Below, piece by piece: positions 7,856 through 16,596 of a DNA stretch of 64,000 nt. The DNA is from Bradyrhizobium genosp. L (GTDB lineage: Bacteria; Pseudomonadota; Alphaproteobacteria; Rhizobiales; Xanthobacteraceae): contig NZ_CP061378.1 of NCBI RefSeq assembly GCF_015624485.1, positions 992,001-1,056,000 on the forward strand, read 5' to 3'. Position numbers and translations under genes: made by a program. Position 1 is the first letter of the stretch. Every line of letters starts with the position of its first letter. The notes below the pieces were generated by a model. It was given only the letters and a program-made list of their open reading frames with translations. It had not been told where the DNA came from and ran no database searches.

Positions 7856-9640
7856 GTGCGTATTTCGCGGGTAAAAATCAGCAACTTCGCGAATTTCTCG
7901 GAGATCGACGTCGAGACTGGCGAAAGCATCGTCATCGTCGGTGAGAACAAGGTTGGCAAGAGCAACTTCGTCCGTGCGCTGCAACTGATCCTCGACCCTG
8001 GTCTTTCTGAACGTGATCGGCAGCTCGGGCTTGAGCATTTCTGGGATGGCTTGGGAGAAGACAAGCTCGGGGAAACGATCGAGGTCGCGGTCGAGCTGAC
8101 CGACTTCACGGGCGATCCGCGGTTGATGGCGCACCTCAACGACTGCGTGGTCGATCCGGGGCCGCCGATGGTTGCGCGTCTCACCTACCGTTTCCAACCG
8201 AAGGCCAATCTCGGGCGGGATCCGGAGAGCCTCGCCGACTATGAATACATCGTTTTTGGCGGCAACGATCCGGAGATGTCCATCGGGCCGTCGCTGCGAC
8301 GGATGCTTCCGCTCGACGTGCAGGTCGCGTTGCGCGATGCCGAGAAGGATCTGTCGAGCTGGCGCAATTCGCCGCTAAGGCCTTTGATCGAGGAACTGGC
8401 GACCTCTCTCGATGAAGACGCGCGGGCCGAAATCCAGGAGCAGGTCAACAAGGCGCAAGCCGAGTTGGTCAGCCATGATGAAGTGGTCGCAACCGCCGAG
8501 CGGATCGGCCAGCGGCTGATCGCGATCGCCGGCGAGCAACATGCGGTGCCGTTGACGCTCGGCCTCGCGCCGACCCGGGTTGATGCGCTGCTGCGCAGCC
8601 TGCGTCTCCTGATCGACAATGGTGCGCGCGGCATTTCCGATGCCAGCCTTGGGACCGCCAACCTGATCTTCTTGGCGCTCAAGAGCCTGGAACTCGATCG
8701 GCTCGTGACGGATGGCGAGCGCGACCACACTTTCTTTGTCGTCGAGGAGCCGGAAGCGCACCTTCACCCGCACATCCAACGTCTGGTTTACCGCTATTTC
8801 CTCGGCCGCGGCGGGGATGACGAGGAGCAGACGCCGCCACTCACAACCATCCTGACCACGCATTCGCCGCATATCGCGAGCGTCACCCCGATCCGGTCGG
8901 TCGTGCTGCTTCGTCAAGACGCGGCGACAAATGCGACGATCGCCGTTTCGACGGCCAAGGCGCCGCTCGACGAGCGCGACGAGGCGGACCTCCAGCGCTA
9001 CATCGACGTAAGCCGTGGCGAGATCTTCTTCGCTCGCGGAGTCATCCTGGTCGAGGGCGACGCGGAGCGGTTTCTCGTGCCTGCCTTCGCCGAGGCGCTG
9101 GGCATTCCGCTCGACATGCTGGGCATCACCGTATGCTCGGTCAGCGGCACGAACTTCACGCCCTACGTCAAGCTACTGGGTCCCGAGGGCCTCAACATTC
9201 CGCACGTCATTTTAACCGATCGCGACCCGAACGGAACGAAACCTCCACTGGTCCGACGTCGCCTGATCAATGTCCTGCGGTTGGTCGAAGACGGCGTGAA
9301 CTATACGCCTCTGGATGCCGACGCCGTTATCGCGCGTGCGGAGGCGTTCGGGTATTTCGTGAACAGCAACACGCTCGAGCTGGAGCTGTTCGCCGGCGGC
9401 CTTGCTGAGGCGATGCAGGAGGTCATCGAACAGGAGTTATCGATCGGTCAAGCGACGCGCGACCTGATTCAGGGATGGGTCGACGACACCGACACTCTCG
9501 ACGAGGAGCAACTGATCAAGATCATCGAGCGGATCGGAAAAGGGCGCTTCGCGCAGGCGCTGGCGCCGTACGTCGATGAGGATACGTGCCCGGACTATGT
9601 CCGGCAGGCGCTGGAGTATATCCGCGATGCCGTTACGTAG
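7856..9640 (+). CDS. gajA: Gabija GajA: OLD-family ATPase-Toprim endonuclease
   Basis: A 594-residue protein. It has an ABC/SMC-type ATPase with Walker A GENKVGKS (29-36), a signature-like region near SLGTANLIFLALK (264-276), Walker B VVEEPEAHLHPH (295-306) and an H-loop TTHSPH (334-339). A Toprim nuclease domain follows, with Glu400 in LVEGDAE and DRD at 455-457. The start is GTG 7856, with AGGGAG 7 bases upstream; the nearby ATG at 7854 is out of frame. The stop overlaps the next gene by 14 bp. Paired with a UvrD-like helicase, this is the GajA half of Gabija, a DNA nickase complex that senses nucleotide depletion during phage infection. The catalytic residues appear intact. Confidence 0.9.
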   Translation: MRISRVKISNFANFSEIDVETGESIVIVGENKVGKSNFVRALQLILDPGLSERDRQLGLEHFWDGLGEDKLGETIEVAVELTDFTGDPRLMAHLNDCVVDPGPPMVARLTYRFQPKANLGRDPESLADYEYIVFGGNDPEMSIGPSLRRMLPLDVQVALRDAEKDLSSWRNSPLRPLIEELATSLDEDARAEIQEQVNKAQAELVSHDEVVATAERIGQRLIAIAGEQHAVPLTLGLAPTRVDALLRSLRLLIDNGARGISDASLGTANLIFLALKSLELDRLVTDGERDHTFFVVEEPEAHLHPHIQRLVYRYFLGRGGDDEEQTPPLTTILTTHSPHIASVTPIRSVVLLRQDAATNATIAVSTAKAPLDERDEADLQRYIDVSRGEIFFARGVILVEGDAERFLVPAFAEALGIPLDMLGITVCSVSGTNFTPYVKLLGPEGLNIPHVILTDRDPNGTKPPLVRRRLINVLRLVEDGVNYTPLDADAVIARAEAFGYFVNSNTLELELFAGGLAEAMQEVIEQELSIGQATRDLIQGWVDDTDTLDEEQLIKIIERIGKGRFAQALAPYVDEDTCPDYVRQALEYIRDAVT

Positions 9641-11444
9641 CGTCAGCGCTGCCTATCTTGCCGAAGCGGGCGATCTGGCCGGCAACCCGGGTCAGCAGGC
9701 GGCCTATGACTCGACGGGAAACTGTGTCGTTCTCGCGGGGCCTGGTAGCGGCAAGACCAAGACGCTGGTTCTCAAGCTCGCGCGGATCATGGCGGAGGAC
9801 GTCCGCGCGCCGCGCGGTGCGGCGTGCATCACCTATAGCCAGGAATGCGCGCGCGAGCTGACACGCCGGCTCGAGCGATTGGGCCTGCGCGAGGCGCCCA
9901 ATCTCTTTGTTGGTACAGTCCATGGTTTCTGCCTGAGGCATCTCCTCATGCCCTATGGACGGCTTGCCGATCTTCCGGTGCCGTTCCCGCTCGCCGTGGC
10001 CACGCAGAGGCAGAGCGACCAGGCGATGAAGCGCATCGGCGATCGACTGTTCGGCGTTGGCCACCCGAACAAGCCCATGGACCTTGGGCGGCATCGACGG
10101 TCGGTCCTCGACAGAACGTCGATCGCCTGGACCAACGAGGCGGAGCTCGCCGCATGGGCGGATGGATATGAGGCCGAGCTGCGTCGGTTGGGTCTGATCG
10201 ACTTCGATGATCTCGTGATCTTCGGACAGCGACTGGTTTCGGAGCACGACTGGGTGCTCCCGCTGCTTCAGGCGAAATTTCCGGTCCTCGCGGTCGATGA
10301 ATATCAGGACCTCGGCGTGGCGTTGCATCGCATCGTCAAGCGTGTGGCCTTTGATGGCGGCATTCGGCTCTTTGCGGTGGGAGACTCCGACCAGTCGATC
10401 TACGGCTTCACCGGCGCCGACGGAGCACTGCTCCAAGAGCTGGCCGAGCGGGATGATGTCGAGCGGGTTCAGCTTCAGCTCAACTATCGTTCGGCGTCGC
10501 GCATCGTCAGCGCGTCCGAAATGGCGCTTGGCGAGGCCCGCGGGTATCGGTCGAACGACCCGGACCGGCAGGCGGTCATCGAATTCGTCCAATGCTCCGA
10601 TGGTCTTGAAGGACAGGCCGCGCAAGCAGTCGCCGAGATCATTCCAGCAGCTCTCGCCGCCAAGCCCGGACGCGCGCTTGGCGACATCGCCATTCTGTAC
10701 AGGGATTATCGGGTCGGCGAAGTCGTTGCCGAAGCCGTCGCTGCTGCGGGCTTCGATTTCGTTCGCGTTGACACCGCGGCTCCCTATCGGAAGGTTGCGC
10801 TCACGAGCTGGATCGAGGACTGCGCCGCCTGGTGCTCCGGCGGTTGGCGCGAGGCCCGGCCACAGTTGCGTGGTCTGCTCGACCGCTGGCTCGGATTTCA
10901 TCGTACCCGGATCTCCGAAGTCCAGGCGCGAGATGAATCCCAGCGTCTGACGCAGCTTCTGTGGTCCCTTCGCGTCGAGAAGGGACTCGCTCGGGATTTC
11001 GTGACCGGCATGCGAGCAGATATGCTCGATGCGCTAATGGCGGCCGAGCCCAGTCTCGCTGATCAGCGCGAACAAGTGGACCGCATGTCGGCGGCTCTCG
11101 CCGTCGGCGGACCGCTGGCCGATCTCGACCTTGCGAGCCTTGGCGGTCGCGACGGCTCTCCGCTGCACCTGAACTTGTTGACGCTGCACTCCGCGAAGGG
11201 GTGCGAATACGATGTTGTGATCATGGTTGGTCTCGATCTAGGGAGTTTGCCCTGGCGCAATGAATTGCCCGCCGCCCGCCGCGAGAGCCGGCGGCTCTTC
11301 TATGTCGGCCTGACACGCGCTCGGGACGAAATCCATATGCTCTACTCTGGCTACGTCGACACGGGCCGCGGCAGGATGCATTGGGGGCGCTCTCCTTTCC
11401 TGGATGAACTTGAAGCGCGGATGGAGGAGGCCGAAGGCGAGTAG
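9627..11444 (+). CDS. gajB: Gabija GajB: UvrD/PcrA-like helicase
   Basis: A 605-residue superfamily 1A helicase. The Q motif lies around NPGQQAAYD (20-28), Walker A AGPGSGKT at 37-44, VDEYQD near 223-229, GDSDQSIYGF near 252-261, LTLHSAKG near 518 and FYVGLTRARDEIH near 558. ATG 9627 is chosen because it overlaps the gajA stop and the protein then begins just before the Q motif, as usual. It lacks the long C-terminal region of housekeeping UvrD. In Gabija, GajB binds the GajA tetramer and is needed for phage defence, probably by sensing DNA ends and consuming ATP. The downstream REase begins 3 bp after the stop, so all three genes probably share one transcript. Confidence 0.9.
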   Translation: MPLRSVSAAYLAEAGDLAGNPGQQAAYDSTGNCVVLAGPGSGKTKTLVLKLARIMAEDVRAPRGAACITYSQECARELTRRLERLGLREAPNLFVGTVHGFCLRHLLMPYGRLADLPVPFPLAVATQRQSDQAMKRIGDRLFGVGHPNKPMDLGRHRRSVLDRTSIAWTNEAELAAWADGYEAELRRLGLIDFDDLVIFGQRLVSEHDWVLPLLQAKFPVLAVDEYQDLGVALHRIVKRVAFDGGIRLFAVGDSDQSIYGFTGADGALLQELAERDDVERVQLQLNYRSASRIVSASEMALGEARGYRSNDPDRQAVIEFVQCSDGLEGQAAQAVAEIIPAALAAKPGRALGDIAILYRDYRVGEVVAEAVAAAGFDFVRVDTAAPYRKVALTSWIEDCAAWCSGGWREARPQLRGLLDRWLGFHRTRISEVQARDESQRLTQLLWSLRVEKGLARDFVTGMRADMLDALMAAEPSLADQREQVDRMSAALAVGGPLADLDLASLGGRDGSPLHLNLLTLHSAKGCEYDVVIMVGLDLGSLPWRNELPAARRESRRLFYVGLTRARDEIHMLYSGYVDTGRGRMHWGRSPFLDELEARMEEAEGE

Positions 11445-11447
11445 TCA

Positions 11448-12353
11448 ATGATGTCATTTCGAGAAGCTCAGACGGTCGAAGATCTGGCGGACCTCCTCTA
11501 CGATTTCCTTCCCGGGAGCGGCAACAACCGGACTGCCTTTCCGCTCGCCGCCGCACAGGCAGGAGTCGGCGATCTGTGGATTCCTGGCAGCAAGCGACCC
11601 GCGATCGTGCAGCTCTTGAGCACGACGCTAGAACAGCGCCGGTCATGTTTTACGAAGTTGATCGTGGCGATCGTCCGCCAAGCGATGACTTACCGGCGCG
11701 GAAAGGGCAATCCACTGAGCCGAGAGGAGATCGATCGGCTCAATAGCCTTCTTCCCGGCGTGCAATTCAAGATTCCAGAGCTGCTCGATCCGAGCTTCCT
11801 CAGCAGCTTCGGCTCGCCGAAGGCGACAGAAACTGCGCCGCGGGCGTCGTCGACACTGAGCGCGGAGAAGGCGCAGGAGCTCGCCGCGCTGCTTATCGAG
11901 ATCACGAAGCTCGATCCGCAAGCACGGGGCTTGCGCTTCGAGGGCTTTCTCAATGAGCTATTCGCCGGTTTCGGCCTCGCGCCACGTGGCTCTTTCCGAC
12001 TCGTCGGCGAGCAGATCGACGGCAGCTTCAAACTGCACGGTCAGACCTACCTGGTTGAAGCGAAATGGCACGGGCCTCAGATCGGCTTTGGCGACCTGAT
12101 GACCTTTTCGGGCAAGGTTGGTGGAAAGGCGTCCTGGTCGCGCGGCCTGTTCGTTAGCAATTCCGGATTCACGGCGGAGGGGCTGGAGGCGTTCTCGCGT
12201 GGACGGCAAACGAACCTCATATGCGCTGACGGGCTAGACCTTTATGAGGTGCTCTCGCGCAAGGTCTCGCTGATCGCGGCTTTGGAAGCCAAGGAACGCC
12301 GTGCCGCCGAGACGAACAGAGCATTCGTGGCCGTGCGGGACCTGAATCTATAG
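11448..12353 (+). CDS. Mrr-like restriction endonuclease after Gabija
   Basis: A 301-residue protein with two parts. Residues 1-125 are a helical region of no family I recognise. Residues 160-260 are a Mrr-type PD-(D/E)XK nuclease with Glu165 in [12 protein letters not shown], Asp191 in EQIDGSF and Glu204-Ala-Lys206 in YLVEAKW. The likely job is to cut foreign or modified DNA. It starts at ATG 11448 (ATG 11451 is also possible), only 3 bp after gajB and on the same strand, which points to co-expression with Gabija. It is not one of the two standard Gabija genes. It may be an accessory third component or an independent restriction gene packed into the island. The nuclease call is firm, the link to Gabija is inferred. 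Confidence 0.8.
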   Translation: MMSFREAQTVEDLADLLYDFLPGSGNNRTAFPLAAAQAGVGDLWIPGSKRPAIVQLLSTTLEQRRSCFTKLIVAIVRQAMTYRRGKGNPLSREEIDRLNSLLPGVQFKIPELLDPSFLSSFGSPKATETAPRASSTLSAEKAQELAALLIEITKLDPQARGLRFEGFLNELFAGFGLAPRGSFRLVGEQIDGSFKLHGQTYLVEAKWHGPQIGFGDLMTFSGKVGGKASWSRGLFVSNSGFTAEGLEAFSRGRQTNLICADGLDLYEVLSRKVSLIAALEAKERRAAETNRAFVAVRDLNL

Positions 12354-12468
12354 GGGAGTTGATCGGGCTTGGATCGTGATGACGGTATAAGCAACGATTG
12401 CAGGCTCCGGCGTGTCGTAGTGCGGCATACATAAGGCATCCATATCGACATGGATGCTGTCTCGTCGG

Positions 12469-13194
12469 TCACATTGTGGACCCTGCCGGGTCTTCCTTGA
12501 CGCCGCGGGCGACGATCCGGAGCGTTCCGTCGGCAAGCGGACGCTGCAGCTTCAGGGCCTCGTCCAGAGGGGCTGTCATCCAGGTCTCGACTTCGTCCGG
12601 CGTCGTCAGGATCACCGGCATCGCCTTGGGGTGGATGGCGCCGACCTCGGCGTTTGGCTCGGTCGTGAGAAACGCGTAGAGGTCGTTGGTGGTCTCGCCT
12701 TCCTTGACCTTCCGGACAGACATCCAGTTGGTCCAGATGCCGGCGAAGCAGGTGAGGGGACGGGTCTCATCGAGCGCGAACCAGATATCGCCGCCCTCGG
12801 CCTTGTTGAACTCGCTGAAGGAGTTGAACGGCACCACGCAGCGGTTTTCGGGTCCCAGCCATCTCGTCCAGTGCTTGCTCTTCACGTTGCGGATGTTCGT
12901 CGTGCCGCCGTCCGGCTCCATCCGCAGCAGCTCCTTGAAATCGACGGCCTTGCCCTTGGTCTGCAGCTTCTCGGCTCGTTTCTTGGTGGCGTCCATCAGC
13001 GCTTTTGACGACGACGGCATTCCCCAGCGCGCCGTAGCGAGTTCACGGCCCCCGGGTCCGTTGCGAACGATTGGTGCCTTGTAATCGGGAAACACACCGG
13101 GCATCGGCGCCAGATTGCCGACGTGTCGGTTCACGACGCGGAACAGTGCGCTGATCGCGGCTTGGTTGGTCGTGATCGAGTAGAGGTTGCACAT
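12469..13194 (-). CDS. yedK: SRAP-domain abasic-site protein (YedK/HMCES family)
   Basis: A 241-residue SRAP protein, the usual length. Cys2 directly follows the start Met (MCNLYSITT), as needed for the thiazolidine crosslink to abasic sites after Met removal. The other family marks are NIRNVKS, the PFNSFSEF block holding the catalytic Glu, and HPKAMPVILTT with the catalytic His. These proteins shield abasic sites in single-stranded DNA during replication. It is the last gene of a minus-strand group, 3 bp after the stop of the upstream Cys-rich gene. Its place on a conjugative element, close to Ku, suggests a role in handling single-stranded or broken DNA during transfer, though this is inference. 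Confidence 0.9.
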   Translation of the reverse strand: MCNLYSITTNQAAISALFRVVNRHVGNLAPMPGVFPDYKAPIVRNGPGGRELATARWGMPSSSKALMDATKKRAEKLQTKGKAVDFKELLRMEPDGGTTNIRNVKSKHWTRWLGPENRCVVPFNSFSEFNKAEGGDIWFALDETRPLTCFAGIWTNWMSVRKVKEGETTNDLYAFLTTEPNAEVGAIHPKAMPVILTTPDEVETWMTAPLDEALKLQRPLADGTLRIVARGVKEDPAGSTM

Positions 13195-13197
13195 CGG

Positions 13198-13647
13198 TCA
13201 GGCTTCGGTCCGAGGGTGGCGCGGCTGCCAAGCCAATTGTAGCAGAGTCGCGGAAGGACGCCGGCCCGCCCTGGCGCATTTGCGGCAGCGCAGCCGGCTG
13301 GCGAGATCGTGCACGAAGGTGGTCGGCGGATGCTTCATCGCCGCGAGGTCAACGTCGCTCGGCGTCTTGCAGCGCGCGCACTGGATCTCCAGCCAGGGGA
13401 GGCCTCCATTCACCGCCTGGTCGATGGTGGGCGACGGATCAATCGGTTCTCCATCTGACCACATGCGTTCATTCCAACTCTCACATAGCAGCTTGTCCGC
13501 CTGCTGAATGAGCGCTTCCCCTTTCGCTCGCGTCTCCGCCGATCGGGTGGCCAGGATATTGGCCATTGCCCGCGCCTTGCCGAGCTCCTTCGCCAGAGCC
13601 TTGCGGTCGCCACCCGACAGGGGCGTAGGGTGATACTTCGGGGCCAT
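13198..13647 (-). CDS. Conserved hypothetical protein with CxxC zinc-binding motif
   Basis: A 149-residue protein starting MAPKYHPTPLSGGDRKAL. An upstream Met at 13722 would add 25 residues that overlap the neighbouring gene and do not look like part of the fold. The N-terminal half is helical and basic. The C-terminal half has IQCARCK and LRCRKCARAGR, a pair of CxxC motifs spaced like a zinc ribbon. It sits between another Cys-rich gene and yedK in the same minus-strand group. I do not recognise a named family. A DNA-binding or regulatory role would fit the zinc ribbon but cannot be shown. Confidence 0.65.
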   Translation of the reverse strand: MAPKYHPTPLSGGDRKALAKELGKARAMANILATRSAETRAKGEALIQQADKLLCESWNERMWSDGEPIDPSPTIDQAVNGGLPWLEIQCARCKTPSDVDLAAMKHPPTTFVHDLASRLRCRKCARAGRRPSATLLQLAWQPRHPRTEA

Positions 13648-13694
13648 CCGGACATCCAGGCGCAAAGAGGATCGGATCGGCGATCCAAAGCGGG

Positions 13695-14090
13695 CTACGG
13701 CGTCTCCAACATTGGCCAGCACCCGTCTTCTTCATGTCTCCCAGTGCGCTGCTGGCAGGTGTTGTCGATCAGCCGCTGCGCGACGTCCTTCCAGACCGCG
13801 TTGCCGCCATACAATCGGACTGCATCGGCAGTCTGGATTTCCACGGTTCGCTCGCAGCGGCGGCAGGAGACGCGCAAGACGTGACGCTGAATTTCCGAAA
13901 GACGTCGCTGCCGCATCTCGGCCCCGGTCGCGCCGGCGCGAGGATCTTTGAGGACCGATTCCCAGTATTCGGCCGGGAGCGGCGCATCTGGAGCCGCAGC
14001 GGGGAGAGTTGGCCTGCGAGCAGCTTCGGCGGCCAGTTTTTCCATCTGCTTTGGGGTCGGCATGCGCCAGCTCGCGGGTCGGTCGGTCAT
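13695..14090 (-). CDS. Conserved hypothetical Cys-rich protein
   Basis: A 131-residue protein starting MTDRPASWRMPTPKQMEKLA. The C-terminal half has VSCRRCERTVEIQ followed by DNTCQQRTGRHEEDGCWP, four cysteines that could bind one zinc ion. The block AVRLYGGNAVWKDVAQRLIDNTC looks conserved, of a kind I associate with small proteins from Bradyrhizobium and relatives. It is the first gene of the minus-strand group ending in yedK and is divergent from ku across 145 bp. It has no assigned function. Confidence 0.65.
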   Translation of the reverse strand: MTDRPASWRMPTPKQMEKLAAEAARRPTLPAAAPDAPLPAEYWESVLKDPRAGATGAEMRQRRLSEIQRHVLRVSCRRCERTVEIQTADAVRLYGGNAVWKDVAQRLIDNTCQQRTGRHEEDGCWPMLETP

Positions 14091-14235
14091 TCCGAATTAG
14101 AACATAAAGTGAACAAAAGTCGAGTCCGCTCAAGCCTGCGCCGAGAAAAAATCATCCTTTTGGTAGGGGCGCGGTGTCGGAACCAAGCCGGGCCGTTCGT
14201 CTTGAATCCAGCATCAGTATCGGAGTTCCCCCGCC

Positions 14236-15168
14236 ATGGCCCCCCGCGCTAACTGGAAAGGCTTCCTGCGTCTTTCCCTCGTCACCTGTCCGGTCGCGCT
14301 CTATCCGGCCACGTCGGATTCCGAAAAGGTCTCCTTCAACCAGCTCAACCGGAAGACCGGCCACCGGATCAAGTACGCCAAAGTGGACGCCGACACCGGC
14401 GAGGAGGTCGCCAACGAGGACATCGTCAAGGGGTACAAGGTGGACACCGACACCTTCATCGAGGTGACGAAGGAGGAGCTGGAAAATGTCGCGCTGGAAT
14501 CGACGCGAACCATCGAGATCGACGAGTTCGTCGACCGCAGCGAGATCGACCCGAGGTATCTGATCCGTCCCTACTACTTGGTGCCGGACGGAAAGGTCGG
14601 TCACGACGCCTTCGCCGTCGTCCGCGAAACGATCCGTGAGATGAACAAGGTCGCGATCGGACGGGTGGTGCTGACCAACCGTGAGCACATCATCGCCCTC
14701 GAACCCATGGACAAGGGCCTAATGGGAACGCTGCTGCGCTATCCTTATGAGGTGCGTTCTGCAGGCGAGTATTTCGACGATATTCAGGACGTCAAAGTCA
14801 CCAAGGACATGCTTGATCTCGCCAAGCACATCATCAATCAAAAGGCGGGCCACTTCGAGCCGGACAAGTTCGAAGACCAGTACGAAACCGCCCTCATCGA
14901 TCTCATCAACCAGAAGCGCGCCGGCAAGCCCATCACCGCGAAAGAGCGACCGCGTGGCGAGAATGTCGTCGATCTGATGGACGCGCTGCGCAAGAGCATT
15001 GGCGGCGAAAAGGCGGCAGCGACAGAGGCACCGAAGAAGCCAGCCAAGAAGGCGCGCAAGGCGACGGCCGGGCAGAAGGAAATGCTGATGCCGATTGCCG
15101 GCAAGAAACCGGCCAAGGAGGCCGTGGCAAGGAAGCCGGCGGCCAAACCGCAGCGGAAGTCGGCTTAA
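14236..15168 (+). CDS. ku: Bacterial Ku protein (non-homologous end joining)
   Basis: A 310-residue Ku homolog. It opens MAPRANWKGFLRLSLVTCPV, the typical start of bacterial Ku, with the ring-forming core to about residue 255 including VRETIREMNKVAIGRVVLTN. The tail from about 262 to 310 is rich in Lys, Ala and Pro, like the DNA-binding C-terminal extensions of rhizobial Ku. Ku forms a homodimer that rings DNA ends and recruits ligase LigD. No ligD is in the window, so it must rely on host ligase. Rhizobia often carry several ku copies; this one is on the ICE. It could help recircularise or repair transferred DNA, which is inference. Confidence 0.95.
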   Translation: MAPRANWKGFLRLSLVTCPVALYPATSDSEKVSFNQLNRKTGHRIKYAKVDADTGEEVANEDIVKGYKVDTDTFIEVTKEELENVALESTRTIEIDEFVDRSEIDPRYLIRPYYLVPDGKVGHDAFAVVRETIREMNKVAIGRVVLTNREHIIALEPMDKGLMGTLLRYPYEVRSAGEYFDDIQDVKVTKDMLDLAKHIINQKAGHFEPDKFEDQYETALIDLINQKRAGKPITAKERPRGENVVDLMDALRKSIGGEKAAATEAPKKPAKKARKATAGQKEMLMPIAGKKPAKEAVARKPAAKPQRKSA

Positions 15169-15338
15169 GGTATCCTTGCGGTGGGTTCACGGGAAGCTCG
15201 CTCCGACATGCCGGATGCGTTGAGATATTTCCCGGGCCGGCCGCTCTGTTCGCCCGCTTTGGACGTTCTCTGATCCCGAGCTAGACAGCACGGCTGATCG
15301 AATGGCAGCGTCAGGAGGTCGGTGCGGGGAAGCGTCTC

Positions 15339-15954
15339 ATGGCGAGAAAACTGAAGACCTACCAGACCTCGCTGGGCTTCTTCGATCTGGCGATTGCTGC
15401 TCCCTCCATGAAAGCGGCTCTGGAAGCGTGGGGCGCAGACAGCAATCTCTTCCACCAGGGCGCGGCGAAGGGAGAGCCACGACCCGGACGTCATCGCCGC
15501 GACCATGGCAAAGCCCGGCGTCGTTCTCAGGCGACCGGTTGGAACCGACCGACCTTTCAGCGAACATGCCGAGCTGCCCACCGATCTTGGCGGCGGCGGA
15601 CCAACGAAAGCCGCCCGCAAGTCGAAAGGCCCAAAAGCGAAGAAACCTTCCTCTCGCCCCGTCGACAAGGCTGCGGAACGAAAGGCCGCTCTCGCCTTCG
15701 AAAAGGAGGAGAAGCGGCGCCAGCTTGAACAGGCGAAGGAAGAGACTGCCAGGCAGAAGGACCGTGAACGCCGTCAGCAGGCCATCGACAAGGCGCAAGC
15801 TGCGTTGGACAAGGCCGCGCAGGAGCACGTGAAGCGGGCCGCCGTCATCGAGGCCGAGGTCGAGGCTCTCGAGAAGAGATCGCAAGCCGAAAAAGCCTGC
15901 TGGGATAAGGAGAAGGAACGATTGGAAGCGACGCTGCGGCGCGCGCGGGGTTAG
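15339..15954 (+). pseudogene. TolA-like coiled-coil protein gene broken by a +1 frameshift
   Basis: Frame one from ATG 15339 reads MARKLKTYQTSLGFFDLAIA and continues to the G run at 15470-15472. The continuation lies in another frame, reading DPDVIAATMAKPGVVLRRPV and on to the stop at 15954. Removing one G from GGG would give a single protein of about 205 residues with a Lys/Glu/Arg-rich coiled coil in its second half (RRQLEQAKEE, KDRERRQQAIDKAQAALD). I recall intact versions in Bradyrhizobium, often annotated as a TolA-like envelope protein near ku. Either the gene is truly inactivated or the assembly has an error. An internal ATG at 15505 could still yield a 149-residue C-terminal product. 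Confidence 0.7.
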
Positions 15955-15981
15955 CTTCCGTCATGCCCGGCGCCGGTCCTT

Positions 15982-16245
15982 CTAATCAGGAGGACATTCT
16001 GGGCAGGTATCACCGATCGAGTTCAGCACGTCGCGAATCTCGGCCGCCGCTGCATCAGGGGAGACGCCTGCGGGCGGGTCTACGCGGGCGATATCGATCG
16101 CTCGCTCCCATGCATGCGGATCGGCGCGGTCCTGCATCCAGCCGTGCTCCTCGCATTCGCGGATGGCACCAGCTTCCCGGAGCACGTCAATCGCCCATCC
16201 GCGCATTGTCCGTATCGCCGGTCTTCGTTCACTTGTCATCAGCAT
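15982..16245 (-). CDS. Small conserved hypothetical protein
   Basis: An 87-residue acidic protein, MLMTSERRPAIRTMRGWAIDVL onward, ending CPECPPD. AGGAG lies 8 bases before ATG 16245, a good ribosome binding site that supports real coding. It has a helical look, a Trp/His patch (HGWMQDRADPHAWERA) and a terminal CPxC. I know of similar small proteins in Bradyrhizobium-type genomes, but no function. It converges with the broken TolA-like gene. Confidence 0.6.
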   Translation of the reverse strand: MLMTSERRPAIRTMRGWAIDVLREAGAIRECEEHGWMQDRADPHAWERAIDIARVDPPAGVSPDAAAAEIRDVLNSIGDTCPECPPD

Positions 16246-16413
16246 AGGAAGAGCTCCTGATACGGCGAATCGTTTTATCCGTTATTCGTTCCGGCCGATA
16301 ACACATGGCTGGGATTCGCAATGGTGGGAACTCAGGGTTTGGAGTGCTAGCGCAGTGTAGGCGACTCACGCTACCCATCATTCTCAACCACCTCACTGCA
16401 CAATGGGAATGAT

Positions 16414-16596
16414 ATGGTTGCTGCCACCCGTGAACTGCCGGCCTCTGGTTACGCGCTTGAAGTGGACGGCCGACTGAAAGCCGAATTTGCAACCAGAGAC
16501 GGCGCCAGGGCAGGTGGAGAAGAGCTCAAGAAACGTTTTCCCATGCTTCAGATCAGGATCTATGACGCGCAGACGAATGCGCGCGAGGAAATCTAG
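16414..16596 (+). CDS. Small hypothetical protein (60 aa)
   Basis: A 60-residue product starting MVAATRELPASGYALEVDGR and ending YDAQTNAREEI. The alternating pattern and the repeated form of 'EVDGRLKAEF...ELKKRFPMLQIRIYDA' suggest a compact alpha/beta fold. No strong ribosome binding site is visible. It resembles short proteins seen in rhizobial genomes, but I cannot name a family. It is the last recognisable gene before the ICE maintenance block. Confidence 0.5.
   Translation: MVAATRELPASGYALEVDGRLKAEFATRDGARAGGEELKKRFPMLQIRIYDAQTNAREEI

Noticed and set aside
9576..9626. Earlier start for gajB at 9576
   Set aside because: It would add 17 residues wholly inside gajA. ATG 9627 gives the usual distance to the Q motif.
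13734..14252. 172-codon plus-strand frame opposite the Cys-rich gene
   Set aside because: It is antisense to a gene with paired cysteines and runs into the start of ku; no ribosome binding site.
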